A stretch of 64,000 nt of DNA from Serripes groenlandicus (taxonomy: Eukaryota; Mollusca; Bivalvia; Cardiida; Cardiidae), in the NCBI GenBank assembly GCA_031761405.1, contig JASEVX010000017.1, positions 7,861,668 to 7,925,667 of the forward strand, written 5' to 3'. The notes beneath the pieces are model-generated. The model was not told where the DNA came from, did not search any database, and worked only from the letters and a program-made list of their open reading frames with translations. Positions 1 to 10,888 of this stretch are shown one piece after another. Position numbers and translations under genes: made by a program. The stretch's first letter is position 1. Every line of letters begins with the position of its first letter.

Positions 1-1779
1 GCTCATATATTGGCAAGTCTTCCCATATCTCTTCTGGGATACCTGCATGATCTTGAACTGCGACCATCAACTTTTCGTGCGTCGTGGATTTGAATACTGG
101 TCGTTTTGTTCGGTCGTAATGGTACCATCTGTTCTCACAAAAATAATACTTGTGATAATAAATATATTTGGGTTTCTCTGGACACCATTTGTACTCATTT
201 ATCTGGTAATTGTTCAATAAACTTGATCCCATTTCTTTGGCAATTGTAACAAAACGCACATTATCATAAATGACAAAACTATTTCCGATTTCAGCAAATT
301 TGTCGATTTTTTGTAGGCGTATCCCTAATCGCATTGGATCTATAGTCTCGAGAGAACTATCTGTTCTGTTGTATAGATATAACAGATGTGTGTCGCGTTG
401 TAGCATATATCTGTAATTACAGAAATGTGTTCCTTGACCCTTAAATGTCGGTATTGACACCAACATCATGTCTCTATGACATATAGGACGTGTGATATAA
501 AGAAATCCAGATTTCTACATGGCGGCCATCTTGGATCCCAATATGGCCGCCAAAACTGTCAGCTGACACTATCTGTAAACACGGAAATGGGTTCCTTGAC
601 CCTGAAAATGTGGGTGTAGACACCAAAATCATAAATTTATGTTGTTTATAGGCCGAGATATGGTGGATAGTAGGTTTCAACAGCGGCCATTTTGAAATCC
701 AAGATGGCCGCTGTTGGGGGATTATGAAAAATTGCCAACATTGGTTTTCATGTTCCCCGATAGTCTAAAAATGATCCCTGAAAGTTTCAAAGAGTATACC
801 AAAAATTACATATGGGTCCCATAACCTAACTGACTAATAGCAATGGTTGTTTTATTTGCGCAGACATGAGACACAGCCCCTCTCAATGACAGGATAGGTA
901 CTGTCGTTGTTACGCCATTTCCTATTTTTCCAATGTTCAGTTGTGAAACTGAAAACCGTCTCGTTTTAAAACGGGAGTTGAATGCACTGCTTTTATCTCT
1001 GTAATATTTAACTTCGTAGTTAGATATAACAATGAGTTCATCCTCATGCATGCATTTCTTTTCCAAAATTGATGCACGCTCTTTTGTGCCATGGTAATGT
1101 ACATCTTTAACATCAGACCGTTTTACAGAGTTGTTGTCAAAGTCTATAATATACACACATGCATTATTAAATAATCTGTCATAAATGTATGCCTCGGAGC
1201 CATCTTTTCCACGAACGAATTCAATATCACTATTGTAAAATCTGTCGGGGCGCATTTCTTCATTTTCGATGTTCAAAGAGCACCATCTGTGTCTGTTCAT
1301 ATCGTAACAAGGTAGTTTGTTGTCGGAGTAATTGTCCGGAAATAGTAGAATTTCACAAGAACTCATTCAAGTGACTCCAACTGAGCAATACAACTTGAAG
1401 ACGCATCTAGTTCATGGACCAAACGCTCGTGCATGACAACATTTGTAATAAAACTTCTTTCCATATCAGCGAAATTAATATGTTTTAGAAATCTTTGAAA
1501 TACCCACTTCCTATTTTGTCTACTTTTCGTCCAACGAACCAGAAAGGAGAACTTATCACTTGCCTTTATATGCCACAAGTTAGCATCCTCCAGAATATAT
1601 TCGACTGAGTCTGTAGTCAGGTCCATCATTTCGTCCATCTGCATCAGGTCAGGTAGGCGACCTTTCAGGTAATCCTCGTAAGACGACAGGGAGAACTCGT
1701 AGAGACTTGCTAGTTTTATCATGTCCAGGCAATTGTCGTCGGTGATCTTTGTGTTATTTATCCACATAACACATTCAGC
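1..1779 (-). pseudogene. KLHL-like copy 1, exon 4 (BACK plus propeller), frameshifted, 3' end beyond window
   Basis: The acceptor TTCAG lies just before 1779 and the exon opens A-E-C-V-M-W-I, matching copy 2. The BACK-domain stretch runs from 1767 to 1363 and ends early at L-E-S-L-E-stop. Copy 2 continues T-R-G-S-C-E-V there. Comparison shows 16 nt in copy 1 where copy 2 has 20, a net 4-nt loss that shifts the frame. The propeller part resumes at about 1366-840, is broken by an insertion (about 407-836), then is open from 406 to position 1. It still shows T-T-H-E-K-L-M-V-A-V-Q-D and E-E-I-W-E-D-L-P in the right frame. Only these two lesions are visible, so inactivation may be recent. Confidence 0.8.
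407..836. repeat. Insertion in KLHL copy 1 exon 4, made of two imperfect tandem units
   Basis: Copy 2 reads continuously from GTAGCATA to ATGGTTGTTTTATTTG; copy 1 has about 430 extra bases at that point. The insert holds two diverged units, each starting CTGTAA(T/A)(T/C)AC(A/G)GAAATG followed by (T/G)GTTCCTTGACCCT. Each unit contains a palindromic GGCGGCCATCTTGGA or CCAAGATGGCCGC block. No open frame of note lies inside. The family is unknown to me; boundaries are accurate to a few bases. Confidence 0.6.
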
Positions 1780-2385
1780 CTGAATATTAAAAAAACGGAC
1801 AACTGATTATCATGTGCTGAACCGGACCTTTAACTGTAAAATGCCTGTGTTATTCAACATTCATTGAGGTAGAATTCATTAATTGAAAACAATCTATTTT
1901 TGCCGTGAGTATTCCAACTGAATTGTAAATCCTATCATTTTAATATCTAACTCACAAACTCATGGCCGTAGGCATTTTCGACCAATATAGATCAAGGTTA
2001 CATTTTGCATCTACACAAATTGATTTGGCTCTGCTCTTTTCACCAAATAAAATGAAAGAAACCATAAATGTTTTTTTTCTTCTTACATAGGTTGGAATAA
2101 TATATAGAAATATCACTTTAAGGGTATAAACTGTTTGATGTATATTTATCAATATTTTTCGTACTTCATACTAAACGCCAACAATATAAACTCCATTATT
2201 TATTGGTCATGCAAAAGTGAACACGAGTTGAACATTATCATCGTCTAGTCATTCATTTTAAATCGATATAGTATGCTGTTTAATCTATAGACATATTACA
2301 TAATGTTTCCAGAAATTTAGGACAAATATTTGGCATTGTTATATCATAACTAGTCTTGAAGCACTTTCTTTCTTTTCCGTAAATC

Positions 2386-2582
2386 CCACCAGTAAGTGGT
2401 GCACCGGGTTTCCCCGTAAGCGTTATTGTTTTTAGCTTGTTGACGAGTATGTAAAAAAGAAATGATATAGCTGCAGTATAAAACAATGTATTGTGTCCCA
2501 CACATGTAAAACACGACTGTACACTACACGACATGTAAAACAACTTCAACCAGTAAGTATTGCACCGGGTTTCCCCGTAAGA
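2386..2582. repeat. Short direct repeat pair near the LINE 3' side
   Basis: The phrase GTGCACCGGGTTTCCCCGTA, or TTGCACCGGGTTTCCCCGTA with one change, occurs at about 2397-2418 and 2559-2580. Both are preceded by CCAGTAAGT. The ~160-bp spacer is AT-rich. The pair could be LINE 3' tail or an older insertion scar. It is not present in intron 3 of KLHL copy 2. Confidence 0.5.
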
Positions 2583-2651
2583 TTAACACAATTCTACTGG
2601 TTGCGGACGGCGGACGGCCAGAGTTTTAATTATAGTTTTTGCGTAGTTTAT

Positions 2652-4078
2652 TTAGTCATTTTGGAGAGTATGCAGACGCTTGACGTGTAATCGGTAGCAC
2701 AGTAGCCTCGAGTATGTCTCTATGTTCCGCGTCACAACAGGGTTGGGGGGAAGGATACCGCTTGATACGAGGACCCCACAGTCGATGATAAGGGAAGTAA
2801 GTAGTTGGCGATTGGCAAGTGTAACCCATACATCATTTCCATGATAACGTTGTATACAGTCCCTTATCCAACCGATTGGCTCACGTCTCGCAGCATCGAG
2901 TGCAGGACATCTAATTAACATGTGACTCAGGTCTTCATCCTCCAGTCGACACATCGGGCATTTTGGATCGATTTCGTATTTGTTGAATTTGACTTTGGTT
3001 GTTTGAAGCATGTAGGTTCCTGTCAGTATTCTTGCTTTAATTATTCCCCTTTTGACGTCAGAAGTGTTAGGTTTCACGCTGTCCCATATCGGGTGCGCTC
3101 TGCCAATACGCAGTATATCAGTGTTACAATTTTGCATAGTTGACCTTTGTTCTATGTCCATACGGAGTTCATTTGACCAGTGGTTGTGTACTGCCTTTTT
3201 TGTCATTAATTTCCATTCAGATCGTGAGATATTTGATTGAGTTAGTTTATTCACAGAAGGGAGGCGGTAATGTTTTAACGTTTGCGAAACTGTTGCGAAG
3301 AAACTGTCTGGTATATAGTCTTTGAACAGGGTTTGCCTACTAGCTACTTCACGAAGTACAGAGTTATTTCCTTTTGTGGCTGCATATATCAATGAGAGCT
3401 GCCTTTTGTGTATTTCAGCCTCTAACGGAGCTGCACCTACGAGTAGAAGAACTGCAGAACGGGATGTTCTCAGTGGCAAAGACTGGATATTCCGTAAAGT
3501 GTCTGTATGGAATTTGCTGAGCTTTGATAATTGATATTGTTTAAGGGGTAACACTTCTGTACTATATAAGAGCCTTGGGAGGACATACATTTGGTAGATA
3601 CGGTAGCTTGTAGTTGGATTCAGGCCGTTGGAACCATGGACCCCAGACTTCATCAGGGAGTAGAGAGTTCTACGAGCGACACTTATTCTCTTCTCAATGT
3701 TTATGTTGTTTTCGTTTTTTGCAGAGCGAACTAATCCTAGATGTGCTGCTGTTGACTCGACCGGTAAATCGGAGGTTCCTAGGAACCAGTTTGTAGATAG
3801 GGATTTTGTCTGAGTTCTGGGTAATCTTGTGATAGCGATGCTTTTATTTGGGTGAATAATATATCTATGTTCCTGAGAATACGCGTAGGCTATATTTAGC
3901 ATAGACTGAAATTCGCTGGGATCTTCTGACATTAGTAGAACGTCATCGGCAACAGTTGGGCAACCCACGTATGTAATACCGATCCGTTTTCCTAGAGAAT
4001 GTTGCTCGAGGTCCACTAGAAGATTATTAATATATAGCTTGTACAGACTGGTAGAGAGAATACCGCCCTAAGGTTTGT
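2652..4078 (-). mobile_element. 5'-truncated non-LTR retrotransposon (reverse transcriptase C-terminal half)
   Basis: A long minus-strand frame begins abruptly at a stop codon followed by G-G-I-L-S-T-S-L-Y-K-L-Y-I-N-N-L, the RT finger/palm region where intact elements read R-Q-G-G. The catalytic box follows as V-A-D-D in place of Y-A-D-D, then the thumb, then a C-terminal zinc-knuckle-like C-P-M-C-x(8)-H-x(4)-C-P. No endonuclease, gag-like ORF or complete RT lies upstream: the sequence turns directly into KLHL intron near 4078. This is the usual 5' truncation of a LINE insertion. The frame is open for about 470 codons to TAA at 2652-2654. The clade (jockey, CR1 or other) cannot be settled by eye. 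It sits antisense-neutral in intron 3 of KLHL copy 1, in the same orientation as that gene. Confidence 0.85.
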
Positions 4079-4123
4079 TTACCTTAAGCACGGGTCACGT
4101 TTTAAACATTTTTTATGAAATAC

Positions 4124-4266
4124 CTTCAAGCCTGAGATGACAAGATATTCTGCTATTTCTAGTAGAGCTTCAATATTGCTGCAATTTATCTTTGGTATCT
4201 TGTCATATAAATACCATATGGCTTCTTCTAAAGATACATTTGTTCCAACGTGGATGGCAACTATTC
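4124..4266 (-). pseudogene. KLHL-like copy 1, exon 3 (end of BTB domain)
   Basis: Bounded by acceptor ATTTAG and donor AAG|GTATTT, 143 bp, the same length as copy 2 exon 3 (58911-59053). It encodes E-E-A-I-W-Y-L-Y-D-K and L-L-E-I-A-E-Y-L-V-I-S-G-L-K, the last helices of a BTB fold. Open and splice-competent by itself; the gene is broken further on. Confidence 0.75.
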
Positions 4267-5224
4267 CTAAATTATAATAGAATAAACAGTTTATCAAACA
4301 ATCCAAAATGGAAAGTCTGGTCAATACGAATCACATGGCTTCAATCTATAGATTTAAAAAGACGTCTAAGTGGCATGCCACGATATAACCTGTACTAAGT
4401 ACTTTGCTTTTTGAAAAGACACGAGGACAATAACTCACTTGAATTAACTGAACTGAACTTCAATAGGATGTATAGTCTATACATATATGGAAAACGATTC
4501 GCATCCATTGGTGGCTATGTTTTTGCTTTTTAAATTTGGCCGATAGCTTTATATAAGAAGATTTTCAAAGAGTTTACAATATACACATAAAGAACCCCCA
4601 ACCGCTTCCTGGCGTTGTTGTTTGGTCAATATTAGGAGGAGATGTTATTATCAGTATACATATTATGCCTTTCCGTTGCAAAGACAACCGGTGTATTGCA
4701 TGTATTGCTTCTGTGAAGTCCGGAAGTTTCAAGAAGAGCTATCATTTAAATGACGGACAACGTCGAACGCACAGCCAACGATCCTAAAAGCTCATCATAA
4801 GCACATGAGCTAACAACAAATTGTTTCAGAAGAAATACTTCTCTGAATTGAGTTAGAGTATAAGGGCCTGTTCATGCAACAAGGGTACAAGTTGACCTTA
4901 GTGAACAGTATAGGGATTAAAAATACTGTGTAAGTAATTTTCAGCGTAGATCAAGATCAGAATGCGTACATATGTAAGCTTTACACAGTATGGTTTTCTT
5001 TTGTAAAGTACATTTACGATTGAACTGCCGACAGTTTAGTATGTGTTAATCGTGAACCAGGAAAACTGTCCGTATCTAGATATAAATATATTATTGCCGT
5101 TAGTAAGTCACAAACTATTACTAAATATTAATAGAAAGCTCCCTGAGAACTACTGTGAACACTTTAACTGAACGTATACTTGGACTGACATCTTGAATAT
5201 GAAAACACCAGAACACATACACAC

Positions 5225-5309
5225 CTGTTTCCCGTTCACGGTTAATGTGCTTTCTGATATTTTCAAAAAAGGGACTTGCAACAAGGACACACCAATGGAA
5301 TTTCTTTTC
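5225..5309 (-). pseudogene. KLHL-like copy 1, exon 2 (BTB core)
   Basis: 85 bp with acceptor TTTTCAG and donor ACAG|GTGTGT, matching copy 2 exon 2 (60326-60410). It encodes E-K-K-F-H-W-C-V-L-V-A-S-P-F-F-E, the BTB motif usually written K-x-F-x-x-H-K-x-V-L-A-x-x-S-x-x-F. Open frame, phase 0 in and phase 1 out. Confidence 0.75.
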
Positions 5310-5437
5310 CTGAAAAGACAACAACATTGTAATATATTGTCTGTTGAACAATGGGGTAATTGCGAAGAGAAGTGTGCACGAGCTCGTATAATCTTAAAAT
5401 GCTTATCTGCGATTTTATGATGAATTTATCTTATGGC

Positions 5438-5530
5438 CAATGAGGGAAGTCGGTCAGTAATTTCCCTTGACTAATCAAGCGTTCGCAAGGTGGCGTTGCG
5501 GTCAAGTTGGTCCCCAATCGGAACTTCTCG
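5438..5530 (+). repeat. Left terminal inverted repeat of the ISL2EU-like element
   Basis: Pairs with 13545-13632 in inverted orientation. The conserved blocks are TCGGT, TCCC, GGTGGCG, GCGGTCAAG and GGTCC. Identity is roughly 70% over the arm as judged by eye. Confidence 0.65.
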
Positions 5531-5626
5531 GGTAATTGGAACGTAATCATCACTTTGTTTACATTGGATAACGTTTCCCTTGTCAAAAATCGATATCATC
5601 AACTTTAATCTCGGTATTCATGAACA

Positions 5627-7756
5627 ATGGCATCAAAATTCAGTAGTTTATCGTTAGCTCAGTTACGGACTGAGCTCAGGGGACGCAATGCAAAGCTTGC
5701 AGGGAGAAAGAAAGAACTGATTGAAAGGTATTGTTATTAAATACGTTGTTTACCAAAAATTGCCGTAAATGCATTATGAGTTGACACTGACAGATCAAAT
5801 TTTCGTTTGAATGGTATTTGTTTTTAAGCATCTAAATTGTCGGGTGTATATAAATTATCGATAAATACTATAACTTTTCAACAAAGCGGATTGGTATTAG
5901 CTGCAGGAAATATTTGTCTGTGCAAAAACGGTTTATGACTGTTACAATAGTGGGTGGGGAACTTTCAGTCAGTATATTTTTATGATTCTGACAGCCTTCG
6001 AAATAATAAGTTTGTTTGAACTAATAACACAATTTTGTAATTAAATTTGATTATGCACTTACATAAACAGAAACATTGAGCGAAAATAAAAATGGCCCAT
6101 TTTTGGAATTAGCAAGTTTTTTCTGACTTTAGGCAGATCTATAGCAAGTTCCCATTTTAAGTAGGAAATTTGTTACTGCTTATTTTGAACCCTGACTTAC
6201 TTATATTTTGACAATATCTTGGTTACAGTAAAACCGATTAAGTTGTCATCATTTTCATATCAGTACAAATGACAATATAAGATTCATACAAGATATAACA
6301 TTCTTTTTTTCATTTCAACTTTTCAGACTAGAGTCATGTGAAAGGAATAACAATTTTGATCAGCCAGAGGACCTTCTGCCAGAATTTAGGATGAATGTGC
6401 CTGCAGTGACAAGCTTCAAAGACGTAAATTCAGATATGAAGATGGCTCCCATAGACGTAGAAAAGGCGAATGAGTATATGGATCAATTTGGTGTTAGCTT
6501 TGATGACAAAGTGGTTGATTTGTATGATGAACATTTTTTGCTATATCTTCGCCTCTCTTTAACCGACACATTTGACTTTATAAATAGTGCTTGTAGAGCA
6601 GAGATGAAAAAGAAAATAACTTACCGTGTTGACATTTCACTACAAAAAAAATGGTTTTATACATGAGGCACAATGTGAGTGTGGTGCAGGGGAAGGGCCT
6701 ACAGGACATTGTAAGCACATACGTACTGTGTTATTGGCATGTTGCAAATTTATAAAGTCATTTGAACTGAAAGTTGAATCTTCATGCACAGAAAAGATAC
6801 AAACCTTTCATAAAGCAAAGAAACACACAGGTACACCACTGAAAGCAAGGAATTTGAAGGTTGCTGGAGCTGACAGTGTGTGTGATTTTAAGGACTATGA
6901 TCCGAGACCAGAACATCTTCGTAATAAGGAAGGTTACAGTGACTACTTCCGGAATGTATGCCTCAATTTTAAGGGAATATCAGATACACCTATTGTTCAA
7001 GCTTTCAATCCAGGAAATATAAGAGCTTTTAATGCAGACCATGACTATTTCAAAGAGACTCATGAACAAAAATTCCTCAGGGACAATAAACTTGTGACTG
7101 TCACCGACAGCAACATTTCTGCAATTGAATTTTGTACAAGAGGACAAAGTCAAAACCAAAGATGGTTTGAAGAGAGGGAGAAAAGAATTCAAAGCTCAAA
7201 TTTTTATCGAATCTGTGTTGCTACAGCTAGAACTAACAAGGACACCCTAGCAAGGGCATTGGTACACGGCAGTTCAATTAAAGCGAACGATGCAATCAAA
7301 CATGGACACAAGTTTGAAAAAGAGGCTATTCATGCTTATGAACAAAAAAGTAAACTTAAAGTAAATTCCTGTGGAATATTTGTGTCCAAAAAACTTCCTT
7401 TCTTGGGTGCTTTCCCGGATGGTGTTATAAGTGACGAACTCATTTGTGAGGTGAAATGCCCTTACAGTGCCAAAAACAAAGACATTTCCCCTGTAACAGT
7501 TCCCTACTTGAAAATGGTTGATGGAAAGATGACACTTAGTAAAAAGCATCCATACTACTATCAAGTTCAAGGACAGTTGTTTTGCACAGAAGCAAGTTTT
7601 TGTGATTTTATCATATACACAATCACCGACTTTAAGTGTATTAGAGTGGAGCGTGAACATGAATTTATTTCAGTCATGTTGGATAAACTGCAGTCATTTT
7701 ATGACGAGCATTTCAGACTGGCAGTTGGGGAGAAATTCTTCTTCAAAGACTTTTAG
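5627..7756 (+). CDS. SAP-SWIM-YqaJ-type nuclease of the ISL2EU-like element (two exons, A8 frameshift)
   Basis: Exon 1 is 5627-5727 (M-A-S-K-F-S-S-L, donor AAAG|GTATTG). Exon 2 is 6327-7756 (acceptor TTTTCAG). The join gives L-I-E-R-L-E-S-C-E-R. Exon 1 is a SAP-like helix-extension-helix (L-A-Q-L-R-T-E-L-R-G-R then A-G-R-K-K-E-L-I-E-R), a DNA-binding fold. A SWIM-type zinc ligand set follows: C-E-C near 6675 and G-H-C-K-H near 6706. The C-terminal half is YqaJ/lambda-exonuclease-like, with F-E-K-E, F-P-D-G, the E-V-K catalytic pair and Q-V-Q-G-Q. A run of eight A at 6644-6651 shifts the frame between the SAP and SWIM parts: a 7-base run would read through as Q-K-N-G-F-I-H-E. This may be a mutation, a homopolymer sequencing error, or slippage. 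The rest is fully open, which favours a young copy. The nuclease role in transposition is unproven. Confidence 0.8.
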
Positions 7757-7999
7757 ATATTTGTCTCTGTGATGATTGAACACGACTGATATGATTATTT
7801 CAGAGCCTTCTGCATTAAAATCATTTAATAATATGAAAAGTTACATCTAGATACAAGGAAGTTTCGGGTTAGCTTTATTATGAATGTGAAAACATTGTGG
7901 TAAAAGTAGAGAGTGATCATTTGAGCAAATTCTTCTTTTTAGAGACTACAAGTGATTGTGCAATTCCTGATGAAAATGCCTTTTTTTTGCCAGTATTAA

Positions 8000-8254
8000 C
8001 CATTTTCAACATACAACAAATCTACAGCAGATGACTTTAAAAACATCTAGGTAACAACATGGTTTAGTCTTTGTAAATGAAAAGTATAATAATTGAATTG
8101 AGTTGAAGATTGTGGCATAATTAGCAATTTCACCTCTTGCAACAAAGTTTTCAACTCAATTCAGTTATTAGTCTTACATTTATAGAGATTTCCCATAGTT
8201 TTGCCTAGATGTTTTCAGTCTTCTGCAGCAGGATTTGCCATATTTTGGAAAGGA
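8000..8254. mobile_element. TTAA-flanked palindromic MITE (inside the ISL2EU-like element)
   Basis: Bounded by TTAA at 7996-7999 and 8255-8258. Ends read CCATTTTCAACATAC and TTTGGAAAGGA. The centre is a diverged hairpin (TGTGGCATAATTAGCAATTT then ACCTCTTGCAACAAAG). It contains the family marker CTACAGCAGATGACTTT. It is an older, diverged copy of the family best seen at 35699-35922. Confidence 0.65.
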
Positions 8255-8559
8255 TTAATAGAGGGGAAAAATCGTGTAAAAGGAAGTACATGAAACCGGC
8301 TTGTTATGTACAATTACATCCCAATGTTGTCAAAAATTGTCTGTATCATAAAAAGAGTTGATCCATTGGGGTTGAATGCCGTTTTTAACAACGTTTCAGT
8401 CATTTCAAAGCCGCCAGTTCCCCAGCTCATGTGTTAACTGGCTTTCTCACACCATTATCCCACACAACAGACTTTCAAAGCAACTGGCTGCTTTTAGCCC
8501 ATTGTTGAAAACGAATGATGTTTGTCACTGACTTCTATCAAATTTGGAAAAGAATGTTG

Positions 8560-8634
8560 GCATAGCTTGTGTTTGAACTCTAAACCCCTGGACAGCCTGC
8601 CTGCCTCCCTACTGACTGAGCTACCGGGGCATGG
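8560..8634 (-). repeat. tRNA-derived SINE head (minus strand)
   Basis: On the minus strand the stretch reads GCCCCGGTAGCTCAGTCAGT then AGGGAGGC, ending GAGTTCAAACAC. This looks like polymerase III A box and B box spacing of a tRNA-like molecule. The 3' half is not a clean cloverleaf, so a SINE head or tRNA relic is more likely than a working tRNA. Confidence 0.5.
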
Positions 8635-9287
8635 CTAATTAAAGAGTTATCACTTCTTTCAAATAATTGAGCAATTCCTGATGTATCAAAATTAAACATC
8701 CATACATTATTTGATGAACATTTTATTCATATCAAGGCATATAATATGCATGTGATTACAGGTTCAAACAATAATGAAACAGTAAAGTATAACAAAAAAA
8801 ACTTTCCTTTCCCACATACAGCAAATCTGTAGCAGACGACTTTGAGAGTGTCTACTAAAAAATATGGAAAATCTCTATAATTGTAGGTATAAACTATTAT
8901 TACTGAAAAAAGTTGGAAACATTGTGGCAAAAGGAGAACTTGCTGCAGTTGCATCAAAATGCGTCTATATCATGCGGGAAAGGGTTAAAACAAATATTTG
9001 AGATCATAATAATATGAAACAGTAGGTACATGCAGTCATATGACTACAACTGAGATCATCTATGATATAAGGAATGTTGAGTATTTGGAGAATGACTATT
9101 ATTTAAATTTTGATGGATTAGTGAGCTGTTGCCGTGATATAACTGAAAAATGTTGAAAACATTGTTATTTAAACCCAACTGAAAAACAAAATTTAAGTTA
9201 AATTTTGATGATAAGATTTTTTAATAAATTAACAGAACTCTGGATAAGGAGTGTTTTGCTTGTTCTGAAATCCTTATGTTATCAGCT

Positions 9288-9352
9288 AACCCTATGTTGT
9301 GGGTACTCACAAGAATCGTCTCCATCCTTTTGAGTACAAACATCATAGGGTT
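9288..9352. mobile_element. Small hairpin MITE, copy a
   Basis: Inverted repeats AACCCTATGTTGTGGGTACT and GAGTACAAACATCATAGGGTT enclose a ~22-bp loop. The same structure appears at 10217-10282, 23929-24002, 46319-46392 and, in part, 46519-46572. Confidence 0.6.
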
Positions 9353-10216
9353 GGTTGGATAATAAGACAGATATTGGGATGAAATGGTTCATAGTGCTAA
9401 ATTTACAGAGACTTTTTTTAAATTAAAAGGCAATATATCTTAATTCTCTTCAAACAATAATCTTTTTTTATACATGTATGATATACAAGGCATTTTTGAG
9501 AAACATTAAAAGTGCTTTCCCATTCTTGACAAAATTGGTCATGCAGTCTTTTTTAAGCCAAAAATTTAAAATGATTATCATATCCCACATACAGCAAATC
9601 TGTAGCAGACGACTTTGAGAGTGTCTACTAAAAAACATGGAAAATCTCTATAATTGTAGGTATAAACTATAATTACTGAAAAAAGTTGGAAACATTGTGG
9701 CAAAAGGAGAACATGCTGCAGTTGCATCAAAATGCATCTATATCATGCGGGAAAGGGTTAAAACAAATATTTGAGATCATATTAATATGAAACAGTAGGT
9801 ACATGCAGTCATATGACTACAACTGAGATCATCTATGATATAAGGAATGTTGAGGCAAAAGGAGAACATGCTGCAGTTGCATCAAAATGCATCTATATCA
9901 TGCGGGAAAGGGTTAAAACAAATATTTGAGATCATAATAATATGAAACAGTAGGTACATGCAGTCATATGACTACAACTGAGATCATCTATGATATAAGG
10001 AATGTTGAGTATTTGGAGAATGACTATTATTTAAATTTTGATGGATTAGTGAGCTGTTGCCGTGATATAACTGAAATAATGTTGAAAACATTGTTATTTA
10101 AACCCAACTGAAAAACAAAATTTAAGTTAAATTTTGATGATAAGATTTTTTAATAAATTAACAGAACTCTGGATAAGGAGTGTTTTGCTTGTTCTGAAAT
10201 CCTTATGTTATCAGCT

Positions 10217-10282
10217 AACCCTATGTTGTGGGTACTCACAAGAATCATCTCCATCCTTTTGAGTACAAACAACATAGGGTTG
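10217..10282. mobile_element. Small hairpin MITE, copy b
   Basis: Near-identical to 9288-9352 because it lies in the duplicated block; the right arm reads GAGTACAAACAACATAGGGTT. Confidence 0.6.
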
Positions 10283-10513
10283 GTTGGATAATAAGACAGA
10301 TATTATTTGGATGAAATGGTTCATAGTGCTAAATTTACAGAGACTTTTTTAAATTAAAAGGCAATATATCTTAATTCTCTTCAAACAATAATCTTTTTTT
10401 TTACATGTATGATATACAAGGCATTTTTGAGAAATATTAAAAGTGCTTTCCAATTCTTGACAAAATTGGTCATGCAGTCTTTTTTAAGCCAAAAATGTAA
10501 AATGATTATCATT

Positions 10514-10720
10514 TCCCACATACAACAAATCTGCAGCAGACGACTGCGAAAACATCTATGCAAACACATGAAAAATCTCTATAAATGCAAGTGTAATGAC
10601 TGAAAAAGTTGAAAACATTGTGGCAGACAACTTTTGAAAACTTTGTGACAAAAGGAGAAATGGCTCGAAACACGCAATTTCTCCTTTTGCCACAATGTTT
10701 TTCAAAAGTTTTCTGCTTAA
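10514..10720. mobile_element. Palindromic MITE relic, same family as 35699-35922
   Basis: Contains TACAACAAATCTGCAGCAGA and a hairpin whose right arm reads CAATTTCTCCTTTTGCCACA with the left arm GTGACAAAAGGAGAAATGGC. The ends are eroded and no TTAA duplication is evident. Confidence 0.55.
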
Positions 10721-10813
10721 GATTCATGTATAAGTTGAAATGGCTATACAAAGTTTGCTGTCAACTTTAATTTACCATTGGAAATTGCACAATAACTTAT
10801 TTCTTCTAAGTTT

Positions 10814-10888
10814 GATAAACTGCAGTCATTTTATGATGAGGATCTCAGACTGTCAGACACAGTTGTGGAGAAATTCTTCTGCATTTAG
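10814..10888 (+). pseudogene. Second copy of the last 25 codons of the YqaJ gene
   Basis: The frame D-K-L-Q-S-F-Y-D-E-D-L-R-L then V-V-E-K-F-F-C-I-stop matches the true gene end at 7682-7756 (D-K-L-Q-S-F-Y-D-E-H-F-R-L then G-E-K-F-F). The match extends into the 3' flank (TTGCCTCTGTGGTTATTG against TTGTCTCTGTGATGATTG). No upstream part of the gene accompanies it. Either the 3-kb middle region arose by duplication spanning this tail, or two related elements recombined here. Confidence 0.75.

Larger units (their letters stand above)
8811..10513 (+). repeat. Tandem duplication of a ~770-bp block inside the ISL2EU-like element
   Basis: Block 1 runs 8811-9582 and block 2 runs 9583-10513. Both start CCCACATACAGCAAATCTGT. 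Block 2 is longer because it holds an internal direct duplication of about 153 bp (units near 9700 and 9853, starting CAAAAGGAGAACATGCTGCA). A third start appears at 10514. The blocks carry one half of the TTAA MITE and a small hairpin MITE, so the array grew after those insertions. Copies differ by only a few percent. Confidence 0.8.

Noticed and set aside
2922..3796. Several plus-strand frames of 60-73 codons
   Set aside because: They are antisense shadows of the LINE reverse-transcriptase frame at 2652-4078.
7274..7660. 128-codon minus-strand frame
   Set aside because: Shadow of the YqaJ gene; no splice sites or family motif on that strand.
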